NCBI GenBank assembly: GCA_023078555.1
Contig: CM041202.1
Location: 3,840,022 to 3,904,021 of the forward strand
DNA length: 64,000 bases
Reading direction: 5' to 3'
From: Ulva prolifera
Taxonomy: Eukaryota > Chlorophyta > Ulvophyceae > Ulvales > Ulvaceae
Each line of letters begins with the position of its first letter. The stretch's first letter is position 1. The notes below the pieces were generated by a model, which saw only the letters and a program-made list of their open reading frames with translations, had not been told where the DNA came from and did no database searches. The position numbers were made by a program, and so were the translations under genes. Shown piece by piece: positions 10,244 through 21,955 of this stretch.

Positions 10244-13200
10244 TTGCTCACTGTTTTCCCCACTAGACGTGAAACAAGTGTCCATGATAAGGTGTTGGCT
10301 GTAGTCTGTTTTCAGCTGCCTGCACACGACTTGGAGTATGTCCGGGTTCATACTACGCTGTGTGATATTTGGGCTGCCTTGAGAGCCAAGTATATGCCCA
10401 GCAAAGAGGCTGAGGTTAGGAGTCTCTGGGATAGGTTCTCTCGTGCCACGCTCAGAGGTGCCAGGGCAAAACAAGTTGAGGATTATTGCACCCTCATCAT
10501 GTCGCTCGTGAACCAGCTTACTGCTGTCGGTGCTGCCCCTGCTCCATATCAGGTCAGCAACAAGTTGTTCGAGCCTCTCGGCCGAGAGTATGTATCATTG
10601 CATAGAAGGCAGGGCGGAAAAGATTTCCTGACTCAGATAGCTGCCATTACCAACCATGCCCAGGCTTTAGAAGCCTATGGGCCCGCACATGGTGCTGGCA
10701 TAGCTGGCCGAGGCCACGGCCAAGGCCATGGCTACAGAGGGGGCAATGGGAACCGGGGACAACCGACAGCTGTTGCCGCGATCGCCAATGGCGAGACGCG
10801 CACCTGCCACGTATGCAAGAAGACTGGACACCTCCGGAAGGACTGCCCGGATCTGCATCCGGAAGTCAGGAAGTATCTTCAGAACCAGGCCGCCAACAAC
10901 GCCAGCCGCCAGGGACGTGGCGCCGGCAGAGGACGCGGACGAGGACAAGGCAGTGGCAACTCTCTTGCTGTCTCGCGATTTCCTAGCGACGACTTCTCTA
11001 TGACAGATGTTGCGCACCTGAGCGAAAGCCTGAACTTCCTGGTGGACAGCGGACCTGATGTCAATGTCATTAGGAACCCCGAGGTGTTCTTGTCAATGCA
11101 TTTTGCATCTGTAGAGTGCATTCACCCAATAGGGGTTGAGGATATTCCAGTTCTAGGGGAGGGAACTATATGTTTCCGTCTGGGGTCCTATGTCACAATG
11201 GATGGGGAGATCAAAGATCTGACCATTGAGATCCCGAATTGCTTGTATGTGCCGCACTGCCCTTTCAACGTTTTGTCTACACATTTATTAAAGAATGTCG
11301 GCATCCCCTTGCAAACGCGTGTGGCGACGGAAGGAGGTGATCTTGTTTTCGTACCTGGGTTTTCTGACCAGGCCATGGGCCACAGGGAGGGTCGGATTCC
11401 TCCATCGCATGACCACCAGAATCGGCCAGTGTTTGTTGTGAGTACGGATGTGGGCAAGCCAGACCTATGGGGCTCGCACGTCAGCAATCCCGCTGTTTGG
11501 TCTGCTGCCAAATCGGTTGCGAAGCTAGAGGATGACGAGGTCTCGTACAGTCGTGTAGCTGCTTTGGTTGGGTCTCCTAATGTGCCTGGACAAGCAAAAT
11601 TGAATTCTACATTCTTATCTCATGTCAGTTTCCTCACAAGAGCCACAAACCTGCGTCTGATGGCTAAGACCAAGATGTACCAGGGCTTGCGTATTGATCC
11701 AGCAAAAGTGAGCGATGAGATAGACAAATGCCACGGCTGCATGATTGCTAGAAATGGTACCGGGTCTAGTAGCCAGCACGGCGAGACAGTCACGCACTCA
11801 TGTGCGACGTATCCGGGGGCGTGCTTGCATGCAGATGTTCTAGGTCCCATTACTCCTATGGGAGTTGGGAAAGCAAAGTATGCGTTGATTGTAGTTGATG
11901 AATTTTCCCGTTTTAGATTCACTATCCCTATGGATGCAAAGTCCAGAGTCCCTGAATTGCTTGTAGAGAACATAGAACACTGCAATTCTACAGTTGTTCC
12001 TGGGCAAGTTGTCATCAAGAAAGGCCAGCCGCCTGTTCTAGGACGTGTTAGATTCCTGCGTGGTGACCGCGGCGGAGAATTTCTGGGCCATGTCTTCCAG
12101 GCCTATCTTCGTGACAAGCACATTGTTTGGGAAGAGTGTGCACCAGGCAATCATCAGGGCAATGGCATAGCTGAGCGTGAATGTGGTGCCACTTCTGATA
12201 GACTTAGAGCGCTCATGTGTCCAACCAACATAGCACGCCGTGCATGGCCTGAGGGGATGTTGTGTGGGACCGCTGCTTCGAATCTGGTTCCTAATTCCGA
12301 TGTCATGAAGCGCCTGAAGAGGGAACATCTTGCGTACAAGCTTGAGCACCTTTTGACCAATTTAGGTAGATATAGGAATACGACGGGTAGGGACATCAAT
12401 ACAGTGCAGTCTGGGGGGGGTCCATAAGACCACTGCCGACATTTCGGCCGTCGAACATAGCGCAGAAACTATAGAACGAGTTAAGCAACAGATAGATCAA
12501 GCAAAAGAAAACGAAATGCTGCGGAAAGAGTGGGTAGACAATTATCTTACAGATGTCATCCCGTATATGTTGTTCTACAAAGAGACGTATGACTCTGAGC
12601 GTGTCAAGCTCATGATTGCGCAGATGCTCCCATGGGGGCTTCCGGTCTACGTCCACCTTGATTCTGACAAATTGCGTAGGTTAGATCCCAGGGGTGTACT
12701 TGTACTGTGGATGGGGCCAGGGCAAGGGCCCCACATGAATAGAGCCTTCCAGCGTTGCCCCGGGGGTGGCAGAGTGCCGGAGGTGCGGCAAATGGCATAC
12801 AATGCTGCCATGTTGCGTGATCACTTGCGTACGCTAGATACTGTGACACGGGGAAACGTGTCTCTGGTGCCTATGGGCCCGGAAGAGGAATTGACGTTTG
12901 GTCCGGATCTAGAGAAGTGCGTGATGTCTAGTGGCCCTCTGTTTCCCGATCTGGATTTGAATGAGTCCCGCAAAGAGCACATGCGCGTGCATGGCGCAGC
13001 TACTTTTGACTTCGATGGGTTCGCCATAGGTAGACAATTTTGTGAATTACATGACAGTGATTTCATCCAGCTGGCGCCCGCGCAGCATATGGAGGACTCG
13101 CCAGAGCTGCGTGACTTGCGTGAGGAATTGCAAGTAGGTCGTAGCATCGCGCCCAGAGTCGGTGAGCCGGATGGTCCGGTAGAGTTGCAGGGGAGATCTA

Positions 13201-15350
13201 GGATGACCACACCTGAGGTGGTGGAAGGAGTGCATGATGTCGTGCGCACCAAAGTGTTGGGGCAGACAACAATTCGCTACCCTCGTCAGTCGGCGGAGAT
13301 GTATGCCAATAGTGACACTCTCAACTATTCAAACGTCCACAACTTCCGGGACTTGAGTGGCGCTCACATCGACACGAGGCCCGTCACCAGGAGCCGTGCC
13401 CAGCAGGGGAGGGCTCGGGAATCTGGAAGCCCCGCCGAAGCTCCGAGGTCAAATGCCCCACAGACTGATGAGGTGAGCGTCATGGACGGCGTTGATGAAC
13501 AACATCCGCCGCCAACTGCCGCGGCGGGAGCAGCTGCCCCGCCGCAAGGTGACGCAATTGATGTTGGGGGACCCTCCCTTGACATGCCCGGGTTTGGCCA
13601 AGCTATGGCTAGCCGCCTGGGTCCGGGGGAGGAATTCATGTTCGGTTCAAGAGGCGGATTTGTCCCTAGGGGAGAGGTAAGTCCGCCCAACCTACCTGTC
13701 GTTGGAGAGTCCATGCATTCTGCTAAGGAGACTAGTTTGCATGATGACGCTGCTGCTGAGGCCCATGGGCAAGAAGCGCAGTCTGGTCTAGTTAGACAAA
13801 AATGGAACCCGCTTGTACGCAGGCGCTTGATTCCACATGCAGATGTTGCTGCGATAGATGCTGTAGCTTGTGATGAGGAGCATAGTGATGTGAGTGAGCA
13901 GACAGTAGCACCAAAGGTTGCGGGTAGTTCAAGCATGGCAGCTACGGCTGACAGTGCGTTGCTTGATGCAGAGGTAGCTGAGCATGTGGAACATGGCGGT
14001 GGTCAGTCAAGCCGGCGACGTCCATCCCGCCGGGTTGCTGCTGTCATGAAGAAGAGACCTGCTGATCCAGACAATCCACCCTGGAAGGCAGCGTTGGCTG
14101 GGCGTGATAGGGAGAAGGGGATGGTAGCTCTGAAGGAAGAGGTGAACTCTTTTAGTGAGCATGGCACCTACGGATTCGTAGAATTGCCAGTAGGGGCTAA
14201 GGCCATCTCTGGTAAGTGGGTCCCGGAGAGTAAGAGGAGAGATCCAGCGTTACAGGGCGCAGTATGTTGCTAGAAGGTTTGCCCAGGAGGAGGGTGTAGA
14301 TTTCTTTGAGACTTGGGCTCCGATAGGGAGCTATGCCACTCTTTGTGTTATTATGTCAATAGCTGCAGTGGAAGATTTAGAGATGAAACACGTAGACATC
14401 CAATGTGCCTTTCTCAATGGGGTCATGAATGAGACCGTTTATGTAGAACAACCCCCGGTTCTAAACGATGGCACCAGTCGAGTGTGGAAACTGCTTAAGA
14501 CCCTGTATGGCTTGAAGCAAGCAGCACGTGAATGGCACAAGGCGCTTGCACGTATATTGGGTGAGGTGGGCTTTGTTCGCTCACACTCAGATCCTGCACT
14601 GTATGTTAGGAAAACTGGTAGATGTTTCATCTTCCTATGGGTTGATGATTTGTTTATCTTATCGGACGGTCCATGGGCCTGAAGGAGTTGATAGACCAAA
14701 TTCTCAAAGTGTTCACCGGAAGGGACTGAGGTGATTTGTCTTGGGCATTAGGCGCCTCTATCAAGCGTGAGAGGAAGAGGAGAACGATAACGTTGTCCTA
14801 GGAGCAGAAGATTGTGAATCTACTAGAAAAGTTTAGCATGGTAGATTGCAGACCCAGTCCGACTCCACTGGTGCCACGGCAACCGTTGATGAGTGCGAAG
14901 GACTACCCTGACCTTGAGGTTGCCACTCAGGCAGAGCACGCTCAGTTCATGAGTGCTGTAGGGGGAATCCAGTACTTGGCTATTGTTACGCGACCTGATA
15001 TTTCTTATGCCTGTAATTCTTTGGCCAAGCATATGGGGTGTAGCTTAAAGGAGCATTGGTCAGCGGTGCAGCATGTGCTGAGATACCTGCAGTCCATGAA
15101 GGGACTTTCTATGGTGTAAAAGGGCTCGTATGAGAAGAGCTGTGTTTGCTTGAGGGATACACTGATGCTGATTTTGCAAATGACAAGAGTTTGAAGAGCA
15201 TAAGTGGCCTACTCCTACGGGTGTATGGCAAAACTGTGTTCTGGAGGTCAAAGAGACAGGTGATCACAGCTGGTGATACGACCGAGGCGGAATTGATAGC
15301 AATGAGTAGTGCAGCAAACGAGTTGAGAGAGATGTGGACCAAGCAATTGT
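10244..15350 (+). pseudogene. Copia-B gag-pol relic, copy I, first part
   Basis: Ty1/Copia polyprotein lacking the gag start. In order: gag from VFPT..ETSVHDK, zinc knuckle CHVCKKTGHLRKDC, protease FLVDSGPDVN, integrase (CHGC finger, LHAD, RGDRGGEF, NGIAERE), linker, reverse transcriptase (DIQCAFLNG, YGLKQAAREWHKAL, LWVDDLFIL) and the start of RNase H. Breaks: a G8 run at 12413-12420 shifts frame (one G too many), frameshifts near 14260 and 14670, TGA at about 14730, TAG near 14800, TAA at 15117. The copy stops at 15350 where Copia-A inserted. No 5' LTR or primer site is present at this locus. Confidence 0.92.
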
Positions 15351-15710
15351 TGTCACAATGCATGAGCCTGCGGGCAGCAGCGTGGTGACAGGTGCACCCA
15401 TGCACGAACGATCCGCGGATCCAGTGTAGGGGTAAGCCGCCAGCTAGGATCGTCTCGATGTAGTGAGAGAGATCGTGCGAGGGTTTCCCGCCGTAACCTT
15501 GAGTGTTGAGTGTTCAGTGTGCATATAAGCATGTGCACACTGAGATCTGTAACCATTCTCATTACTGTCTTACGGTACTAGCACTTATCTCCTCTTACGC
15601 GTTTCCTCGGTTCTACCTCTGTGCGCAGCAGGTATGGAAACGCTGGCTAACCTGATATGACCTGAACTGAGACTGCGCGTCTGACCTGCAAGCTGAAACG
15701 GTTTCTGACA
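15351..15710 (+). repeat. Copia-A 5' LTR
   Basis: TGTCACAATG..TTTCTGACA, 360 bp. A TATAAG at 15524-15529 lies mid-LTR and is the likely core promoter. Identical to the 3' LTR except at 15579. Confidence 0.96.
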
Positions 15711-15724
15711 TGGTATCGGTGATG
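15711..15724 (+). promoter_or_regulatory. Copia-A primer binding site
   Basis: TGGTATCGGTGATG directly follows the 5' LTR. TGGTATC matches the 3' end of initiator-Met tRNA, the usual Copia primer. A leader of about 300 bp without a convincing ORF follows. Confidence 0.8.
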
Positions 15725-16015
15725 TTAGCGCTATGTCTGTTTATGGTCTTGTTCAGGAAGCCGTCGGCCAATGTCTGCGCGCAGACACGGCGGGCATTCC
15801 ACTGTTCTGCCGGCGCTCAGACTGCGGTCAAAAGCGCAGGCATCATTTAGCTCTCTCGTAGCATATTGTTGTTAGACACAATTCGAGAAGCTTGTTTTAA
15901 TGATCAGCGCTGAGAAAAGCGAACGCGTTCGCTTGTTCTCTCAACCTGTTTGCTTGCGAGCAATCCCACTGGTTAGTTGCTGCGCGCGACAAACAACCAT
16001 CTGTCCTGATGCAGG

Positions 16016-18955
16016 ATGTCTCTCTCGAACGCCAACTCCAACGCCAATGCCAACTCTCCTCGCGAGGAGAGGCGTGACGATGCTGACCAGCAGCCTCTCG
16101 TCGACAGGGACGCTGACAAGCAGCTCCCTGACGGAGAACAGCCTGCGGGTATGTTGCTCCGGGGCGGACGGATTGTCCGGCCACGACCCTCTTCCCACAC
16201 TGGGCAGAGTAGCCAGCAGGTGCCTTTTTCCTCTCATGTTGTGAACGATCCTGGTCACACTGAGTCACTCATATCACTCGAGACGTTAACCGAGGCGCTG
16301 CGCGCATCTCGGGGGCGTAGCGAACCTGATTTGACTAAAGGGAAATTGCCTGATTGGAATCACAAGACTGAAAGTTTCGTTGCGTACGAACAAAAAGTCT
16401 TTTTGTGGTTAGGTCAGTTCGAGTTAGATCATTTGTTGCAGCACGCACCGTCTGCGGACGAACAGCGTGTTCACGCTAGGGCGAGGACACAGGTCCTAAT
16501 GTCTTTGCCTGACGCGGATAGGACGACTGTCTATCGCATGTCACATTTGTGTGAAGCATGGTCTTACTTGACTGCCAAGTACAGACCTAGCACTGAAGCC
16601 GAGATCCACAGACTGTGGAGTCGGTTCAATTCTTTGTCACAACACAATAAAGATGTCGCGACATATTGTGGTGAGGTGATGAGTGTTTACACTCAACTGG
16701 AGGCACTAGGTGCCGATGTGGGCCAGCGATGGCTACGTTTGAAACTGTTAGAGGTGGGGGAGGAGTTCAACGCTGTGCGCGGCGAAGTTCAACACTCCTC
16801 CCCTCATGTGATAATATCGCGTTTAACTGAGCATGCTGATTTGCTCAATCAACAGCGGTCGCTGCAGGCTAGGTCTGGGGCGCCCGTGGGCAAACCAGGC
16901 CATGGCTGGCGCAAGCAGCACCGTGGTGACGGCCCTGTGGTCGCTGCTCTCGCAGCTGGCCAGGCTCCTCGCGAGGAGACCAGGACCTGTTTCTTCTGCA
17001 AGAAGAAGGGACATTTGCGTGCGAACTGCCCCCAACGCAAACAGGCTGCGGCCAGAGATGTTTGCACTATTGAAATGCCTGCCAAGTATCCACAGCCGGA
17101 CGCGTCCATGCCGTGGAACATCATTGTTGATAGTGGGTCGGACATGCATATAGTAGGAAATCGGGAAATGTTCACTGAGTACGGCCCGTGTCAGAAAGTT
17201 GCCAATCTCGCGGGACCAGGGCAGCTTTCTATCATGGGTAGGGGAACCATTCAGGTGAACCTGGGTGCTTATGTGGACAAGCATGGGAACACGCACCCAC
17301 TGGATGTGGAAATCCCTGGTGTTTACTATGCTCCTGAATGTCCGTACAACCTGCTCAGCACGATGGGTCTTAGATCAGAGCAGATGTTCCTAGACACGCG
17401 TAGGAATGTGTTATATGTCCCTGGTCTGGGTGATATGGCTACCGGCGTAGAAGATAACGTCAAATTTCAGGAACTAGATGTAGACGGTCATCCTGTTTTT
17501 GCTTTTAAAATGGCGGTAGATACGAAACCCATTCTCGTCGGTGCGCCTGTCAATAGGGGGGTAGTCTGGTCTAACCAGAGCAGTCCGACCTCAGTTATTG
17601 AGGATCAACAGCAGTGGCATCATGTGGCGGTTGCGGCCATTGACCTGAAGCGACCCAATGCTGGGGGAGCTGAGGTCCCATATGATGCATACTTGCTGGA
17701 ACCTGCTTTTCTAGCACATTTGTCTTTTCATCAGTCTAATTGGGTTCTAAAGCGCATGCAATCTAACAGTGAATTTTATGGTCATTTGAATTTGGATGTC
17801 GATTCCGAGCCACTAGGGAATCGGTGTCACGGCTGCAGAATTGGCAAAGTGCCTGCGGGTAACATTTCTGCCAATGATCGTGAGCTCATGGGCCAGGCCA
17901 AGTGGCCTGGTGAGCAACTGCACGCCGATTTAGCTGGTCCTGTCTCTCCGGTAGGAATTGGTGTTGTGAAATATGTTTTGTTTGTGATGTGTGCCTTTAC
18001 CCGTTATACTTTCGTGGTCGGTCTGCGCAAAAAGAGTGAGGCTGCGGCCATGATCTCTTATATTATCGAACGCATTTGGGTGAATGTGGTGAAGCCAGGT
18101 GAACCGGGTGTGCGCATCCTACACACTGACAAAGGGGGAGAGTTCATGGTTGCGGCCTTAAAACTCTACCTCCAGCGTCGTGGCATCACTCACCGCTTGA
18201 CCCCCACAGCCGCTCATCGCTGTAATGGCATGATCGAGAGGAGGATCGGAGTGGCCTTTGAGTCACTCCGTGCTGTGCTGCTCGCAAGCGGCCTGCCTCT
18301 GTTCCTGTGGATCGAATGCCTCGCCAGTGATGTCCATGGCCACAATCTCACGCCGTCGTCGGCATTGTACCATGACAAATTGGCGAGCATCCTCAAGGGC
18401 CTGAAAGGTCAGCATGCTGTCAACGCATCTGCGGATGTTGACGAAGCTGAGAAAAGCCTGGGGAAGGGAAAGCGCATGAAAAAGGCCGAGCGCGATAAGT
18501 TGAGGGATGAGGAGAAACGCAAGTATAAGTTGCTTGCGACGACAGGACTAGACGAGTTTTCAGTGCGGTCTTGTGATAAGGATATCATTCCTTATATGTC
18601 TTTTTTCAGAGACACCTCCGTTGAGGTGTTCCAAGATCTGCTGCGGCAGCAGCGTCCATGGGGGGTTGAGGTGTATGCATACCCTAGGGATGACAAGCTG
18701 CGGAAGTTGTCACAAAGGGGTGTCCTTGCATACTGGGTCGGGGCTGGGCTGGGCCCCAGCATGCAGCGTGTGTACGCCCAGGATGTTCCTGGGGGTAGGG
18801 TTTTTGTTGTGCGCCAGGTCATGTGCACTGCGGATCAGATGATCCGGCACGTACGAAAGTACGCTGCGTCCGCCGTTGTGGACAAGCGGGAGCCTAAGGA
18901 GTTTGCGAACTCCTATACGGTGCCTTCGAGGGGGACGATGAGGGTGAGCGTGTGA
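16016..18955 (+). CDS. Copia-A Gag-protease-integrase polyprotein
   Basis: 979 residues from ATG 16016. The N-terminus is Asn/Ser-rich, followed by a gag helical domain (about 100-300). Zinc knuckle CFFCKKKGHLRANC has ligands C325, C328, H333 and C338. Aspartic protease is IIVDSGSDMH with D372. Integrase has a CHGC zinc region then D638 (LHADLAGP), D705 (HTDKGGEF) and E741 (NGMIERR), a complete DDE triad. It assembles particles, cleaves the polyprotein and inserts cDNA. The frame ends at TGA 18953-18955 while the -1 frame continues as RT-RNase H. In an intact Copia these are one protein, so this may be a recent frameshift. All catalytic residues checked are present. Confidence 0.93.
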   Translation: MSLSNANSNANANSPREERRDDADQQPLVDRDADKQLPDGEQPAGMLLRGGRIVRPRPSSHTGQSSQQVPFSSHVVNDPGHTESLISLETLTEALRASRGRSEPDLTKGKLPDWNHKTESFVAYEQKVFLWLGQFELDHLLQHAPSADEQRVHARARTQVLMSLPDADRTTVYRMSHLCEAWSYLTAKYRPSTEAEIHRLWSRFNSLSQHNKDVATYCGEVMSVYTQLEALGADVGQRWLRLKLLEVGEEFNAVRGEVQHSSPHVIISRLTEHADLLNQQRSLQARSGAPVGKPGHGWRKQHRGDGPVVAALAAGQAPREETRTCFFCKKKGHLRANCPQRKQAAARDVCTIEMPAKYPQPDASMPWNIIVDSGSDMHIVGNREMFTEYGPCQKVANLAGPGQLSIMGRGTIQVNLGAYVDKHGNTHPLDVEIPGVYYAPECPYNLLSTMGLRSEQMFLDTRRNVLYVPGLGDMATGVEDNVKFQELDVDGHPVFAFKMAVDTKPILVGAPVNRGVVWSNQSSPTSVIEDQQQWHHVAVAAIDLKRPNAGGAEVPYDAYLLEPAFLAHLSFHQSNWVLKRMQSNSEFYGHLNLDVDSEPLGNRCHGCRIGKVPAGNISANDRELMGQAKWPGEQLHADLAGPVSPVGIGVVKYVLFVMCAFTRYTFVVGLRKKSEAAAMISYIIERIWVNVVKPGEPGVRILHTDKGGEFMVAALKLYLQRRGITHRLTPTAAHRCNGMIERRIGVAFESLRAVLLASGLPLFLWIECLASDVHGHNLTPSSALYHDKLASILKGLKGQHAVNASADVDEAEKSLGKGKRMKKAERDKLRDEEKRKYKLLATTGLDEFSVRSCDKDIIPYMSFFRDTSVEVFQDLLRQQRPWGVEVYAYPRDDKLRKLSQRGVLAYWVGAGLGPSMQRVYAQDVPGGRVFVVRQVMCTADQMIRHVRKYAASAVVDKREPKEFANSYTVPSRGTMRVSV

Positions 18956-21573
18956 CTGATGCTGATGTCCCTCCTTTCGCGGCAGAACACACGTATGACG
19001 GGGGAGTGTTGCGCCGTCTGCGTGACCAGCTTCACACCCCCCCTGGTCATGGTAGGGTTCCTGTCATGGAAATGACATTCAGGCAGGACAACCCTGAGCC
19101 TAGTCCTGCTGTGTACTCTCCGCGATTTGGAGCTGGCTCCTCTGCGGAGATAATCCGACGCGACCCTTCTCGGGCCACACCGGAAATGGCCAGATCAGCT
19201 TTGCATCGCACGCGTGCGACATCCAGAGCTGCTGCTCACCCAAACGTCCCTGTCCCCCCTCGTGTGCGCGGCGAAGTGCACCATCCTGTCGCCACGCCCT
19301 CCCGCACTGCGCAGTATGTTGTCGCGCGCAATGCTGTGTTGCACGACCCTGGTGTAGAAGCTGCCTTTCCCATCCAAGTGTCTGTCAGTGCGTCTGATGA
19401 TGACATGGATGAGGACGACAGCAGTCCTGGCATCTATGACGACGATGATGAACAGCGCATGGACTACACCGTCTCAGATGATGAACGGGCTGCGGCCCAT
19501 CAGAATCTGGAGGCTCAGCGGGTCCGTTCCGGGAGTAATTCGGCAGCGGCCTCAGCATCTGGCGCGGGGGCAGTTGCTCAGCCCTTGCGAGGAGCTGAGG
19601 CGCCGAGGCCCTTCTGGGAGGATGTGCCAGATGAGGTGGAGACCGGGTCCGAATTAGGGGCAGAGGATCCGGACCCCTCAGCCGCAGTTGGGGTTGATCT
19701 GCCTGACGAGGTGAGGGCCATTCCAGCTGCCTTACCTCGCATAAAAATCAATCCTCTTGTACGCAGACGCCTTGTTCCATTGGCTGCGGATGTAGCAGCT
19801 GTACAAATGCATGAGCCTGCGGGCTCTGACATTGCTAGTAGTGAGACAGTTGAAGTTGCTATTGATGTTTCAGCTTGCGATCAGGACACATCAGCCGCGG
19901 CTGACTGTGGAGTGTCCTGTGCAGGCCTGAAGCCTCAGCATGTGGGGTCTGGCGAGCAGCAGAATGCTCAGCGTCATGGGTCGCGCAGAGCAGCTGCCGC
20001 CAGGAAGCAGAAGCCTTCCGACCCTGATCTGCCTTCTATGAAGGAAGGACTCGCGGGTCCAGACAGGGATGCGTGGCTGCGTGCCATGCAAGAGGAGGTA
20101 GATGCACTGGGTGAGCACGGAACCTTCGGGTTGTGCTATCTGCCTGCGGGCAAACGGGCTATCTCGGGCAAATGGGTGCTCAAGATCAAGCGTGGGCCTG
20201 CTGGTGAGATTCAGCGGTACAAGGCACGATATGTAGCTCGTGGTTTTTCTCAGGTAGAAGGAGTAGATTTCTTTGAGACATGGTCCCCTGTCGGTAGTTA
20301 TGCGACGCTGCGTGTGTTGTTGTCAATAGCTGCTCAGGAGGATCTGGAGATTAGGCATATAGATATACAGTGTGCTTTTCTGAACGGTGACCTGGAGGAA
20401 GAGGTTTTCGTTGAACAGCCCCCGTATTTTTCAGACGGGACAGCACGTGTATGGAAATTGCATAAGACTCTGTATGGCCTGAAGCAAGCCGCTCGCGAGT
20501 GGCATAAAGCTTTAGTAAAGGTCTTGGCTGAACTGGGATTTGTGTGCGCACAGAGTGATCCCGGACTGTATGTCAGTAAAACCAATCGGTGCTTTATTTT
20601 TCTGTGGGTGGATGACTTATTTATTTTCAGTTGCTCTGCGGGGCTGCAGGAAATAATCACTGTTATTCTCACAAAATTTGAAGGCAGAGATTTAGGTGAC
20701 CTGTCTTGGGCACTTGGCACTGAGATCACGCGTGATCGAAAAGCCAAAACAATCACAATGACACAACGTAACAAGATCCAGAACTTGCTGGAAAAGTACA
20801 GCATGTCTGACTGTCGTAAATCTCCCACTCCATTAGTGCCGCGGCAACAACTAAGGAGTGTGAAAGAGCATCCTGACCTGGAGAAAGCCAGTGCTGCTGA
20901 GCATTCCAGGTTCATGAGTGCTGTAGGAAGCATCCAGTACATTGCAGGAGTGACACGACCTGACCTGAGCTACGTGGCACATGCCCTGGCCCGGCACATG
21001 TCTAGTAGTCTGAAGGAACACTGGTCTGCCGTGCAACACGTTCTGAGATACCTACAGTCCACGAAAAATCTAGGAATAAAATTTGTAGGCTCTGAGGGAC
21101 ATGGGTGTTTGCTAGAAGCTTTTTCGGATGCAGATTTTGCGAACTCTGCTGATCTGAAAAGCGTGTCTGGTATGATTATTCGAGTGTATGGGAACTCTGT
21201 TCTCTGGCGTTCGAAGAAGCAGAGTATAGTGGCTGGGGATACAACAGAGGCTGAACTCATCGCGATGAGTGCAACAGCCAACGAGTTGATGTGGGTGAAG
21301 CAGTTGCTTCTCGATTTGAAACTCGTCCCACATAAGCCGACTCTGTGGGGTGACAATAAGAGTGCCAATATCTTGGCTGTGAATGCTGTGTCCACTGACA
21401 GATCCAAGCACATTCGTGTGCGGCACTTGCGAGTGCGGGAATATGTCCAGATGGATGAACTTAAGGTAGCATGGGTCGGCACTGTCGATCAGTTAGCAGA
21501 TGTGTTTACTAAAGTGCTGCCCGGACCTGCTTTGCTAGAAGTTCGTAATAAACTCCAGCTAGTGGAGACGTAG
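18952..21573 (+). CDS. Copia-A reverse transcriptase-RNase H polyprotein part
   Basis: Frame -1 relative to the upstream ORF, open from 18898 after a TAA, with 873 residues counted from GTG 18952. An acidic, poorly ordered linker (about 1-360) leads to the RT: RYKARYVARGFSQ, then DFFETWSPV, IDIQCAFLNG, YGLKQAAREWHKAL and the catalytic box LWVDDLFIF with D554 and D555. RNase H follows with SDADFAN, TTEAELIA and WGDNKSA. It copies element RNA into cDNA and removes the RNA strand. No canonical slippery heptamer lies in the 18898-18955 overlap. The VCEL start of this frame aligns with FCEL in Copia-B, suggesting that the frame change is mutational. Confidence 0.9.
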   Translation: MTDADVPPFAAEHTYDGGVLRRLRDQLHTPPGHGRVPVMEMTFRQDNPEPSPAVYSPRFGAGSSAEIIRRDPSRATPEMARSALHRTRATSRAAAHPNVPVPPRVRGEVHHPVATPSRTAQYVVARNAVLHDPGVEAAFPIQVSVSASDDDMDEDDSSPGIYDDDDEQRMDYTVSDDERAAAHQNLEAQRVRSGSNSAAASASGAGAVAQPLRGAEAPRPFWEDVPDEVETGSELGAEDPDPSAAVGVDLPDEVRAIPAALPRIKINPLVRRRLVPLAADVAAVQMHEPAGSDIASSETVEVAIDVSACDQDTSAAADCGVSCAGLKPQHVGSGEQQNAQRHGSRRAAAARKQKPSDPDLPSMKEGLAGPDRDAWLRAMQEEVDALGEHGTFGLCYLPAGKRAISGKWVLKIKRGPAGEIQRYKARYVARGFSQVEGVDFFETWSPVGSYATLRVLLSIAAQEDLEIRHIDIQCAFLNGDLEEEVFVEQPPYFSDGTARVWKLHKTLYGLKQAAREWHKALVKVLAELGFVCAQSDPGLYVSKTNRCFIFLWVDDLFIFSCSAGLQEIITVILTKFEGRDLGDLSWALGTEITRDRKAKTITMTQRNKIQNLLEKYSMSDCRKSPTPLVPRQQLRSVKEHPDLEKASAAEHSRFMSAVGSIQYIAGVTRPDLSYVAHALARHMSSSLKEHWSAVQHVLRYLQSTKNLGIKFVGSEGHGCLLEAFSDADFANSADLKSVSGMIIRVYGNSVLWRSKKQSIVAGDTTEAELIAMSATANELMWVKQLLLDLKLVPHKPTLWGDNKSANILAVNAVSTDRSKHIRVRHLRVREYVQMDELKVAWVGTVDQLADVFTKVLPGPALLEVRNKLQLVET

Positions 21574-21582
21574 CAGGGTTTA

Positions 21583-21590
21583 TGGGGGAG
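21583..21590 (+). promoter_or_regulatory. Copia-A polypurine tract
   Basis: TGGGGGAG directly abuts the 3' LTR, the expected place for plus-strand priming. Confidence 0.75.
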
Positions 21591-21950
21591 TGTCACAATG
21601 CATGAGCCTGCGGGCAGCAGCGTGGTGACAGGTGCACCCATGCACGAACGATCCGCGGATCCAGTGTAGGGGTAAGCCGCCAGCTAGGATCGTCTCGATG
21701 TAGTGAGAGAGATCGTGCGAGGGTTTCCCGCCGTAACCTTGAGTGTTGAGTGTTCAGTGTGCATATAAGCATGTGCACACTGAGATCTGTAACCATTCTC
21801 ATTACTGTCTTACGGTACAAGCACTTATCTCCTCTTACGCGTTTCCTCGGTTCTACCTCTGTGCGCAGCAGGTATGGAAACGCTGGCTAACCTGATATGA
21901 CCTGAACTGAGACTGCGCGTCTGACCTGCAAGCTGAAACGGTTTCTGACA
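21591..21950 (+). repeat. Copia-A 3' LTR
   Basis: 360 bp, 359 identical to the 5' LTR. Followed by TSD ATTGT and the rest of Copia-B RNase H. Confidence 0.96.
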
Positions 21951-21955
21951 ATTGT

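Larger units (their letters stand above)
15346..21955 (+). mobile_element. Copia-A: complete young Ty1/Copia retrotransposon with TSD
   Basis: Element 15351-21950 (6,600 bp) with TSD ATTGT at 15346-15350 and 21951-21955. The empty site is visible in block II at about 48526-48530 as CAATTGTTGC. LTRs are 360 bp, begin TGTCAC and end TGACA, and differ at a single base (15579 T, 21819 A). The primer site follows the 5' LTR and a purine tract precedes the 3' LTR. Gag-protease-integrase and RT-RNase H are in two overlapping frames. It inserted into Copia-B RNase H after the block duplication. Confidence 0.97.

Noticed and set aside
18898..18955. Programmed -1 ribosomal frameshifting in Copia-A
   Set aside because: No X-XXY-YYZ heptamer in the right phase was found. 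Kept only as an alternative.
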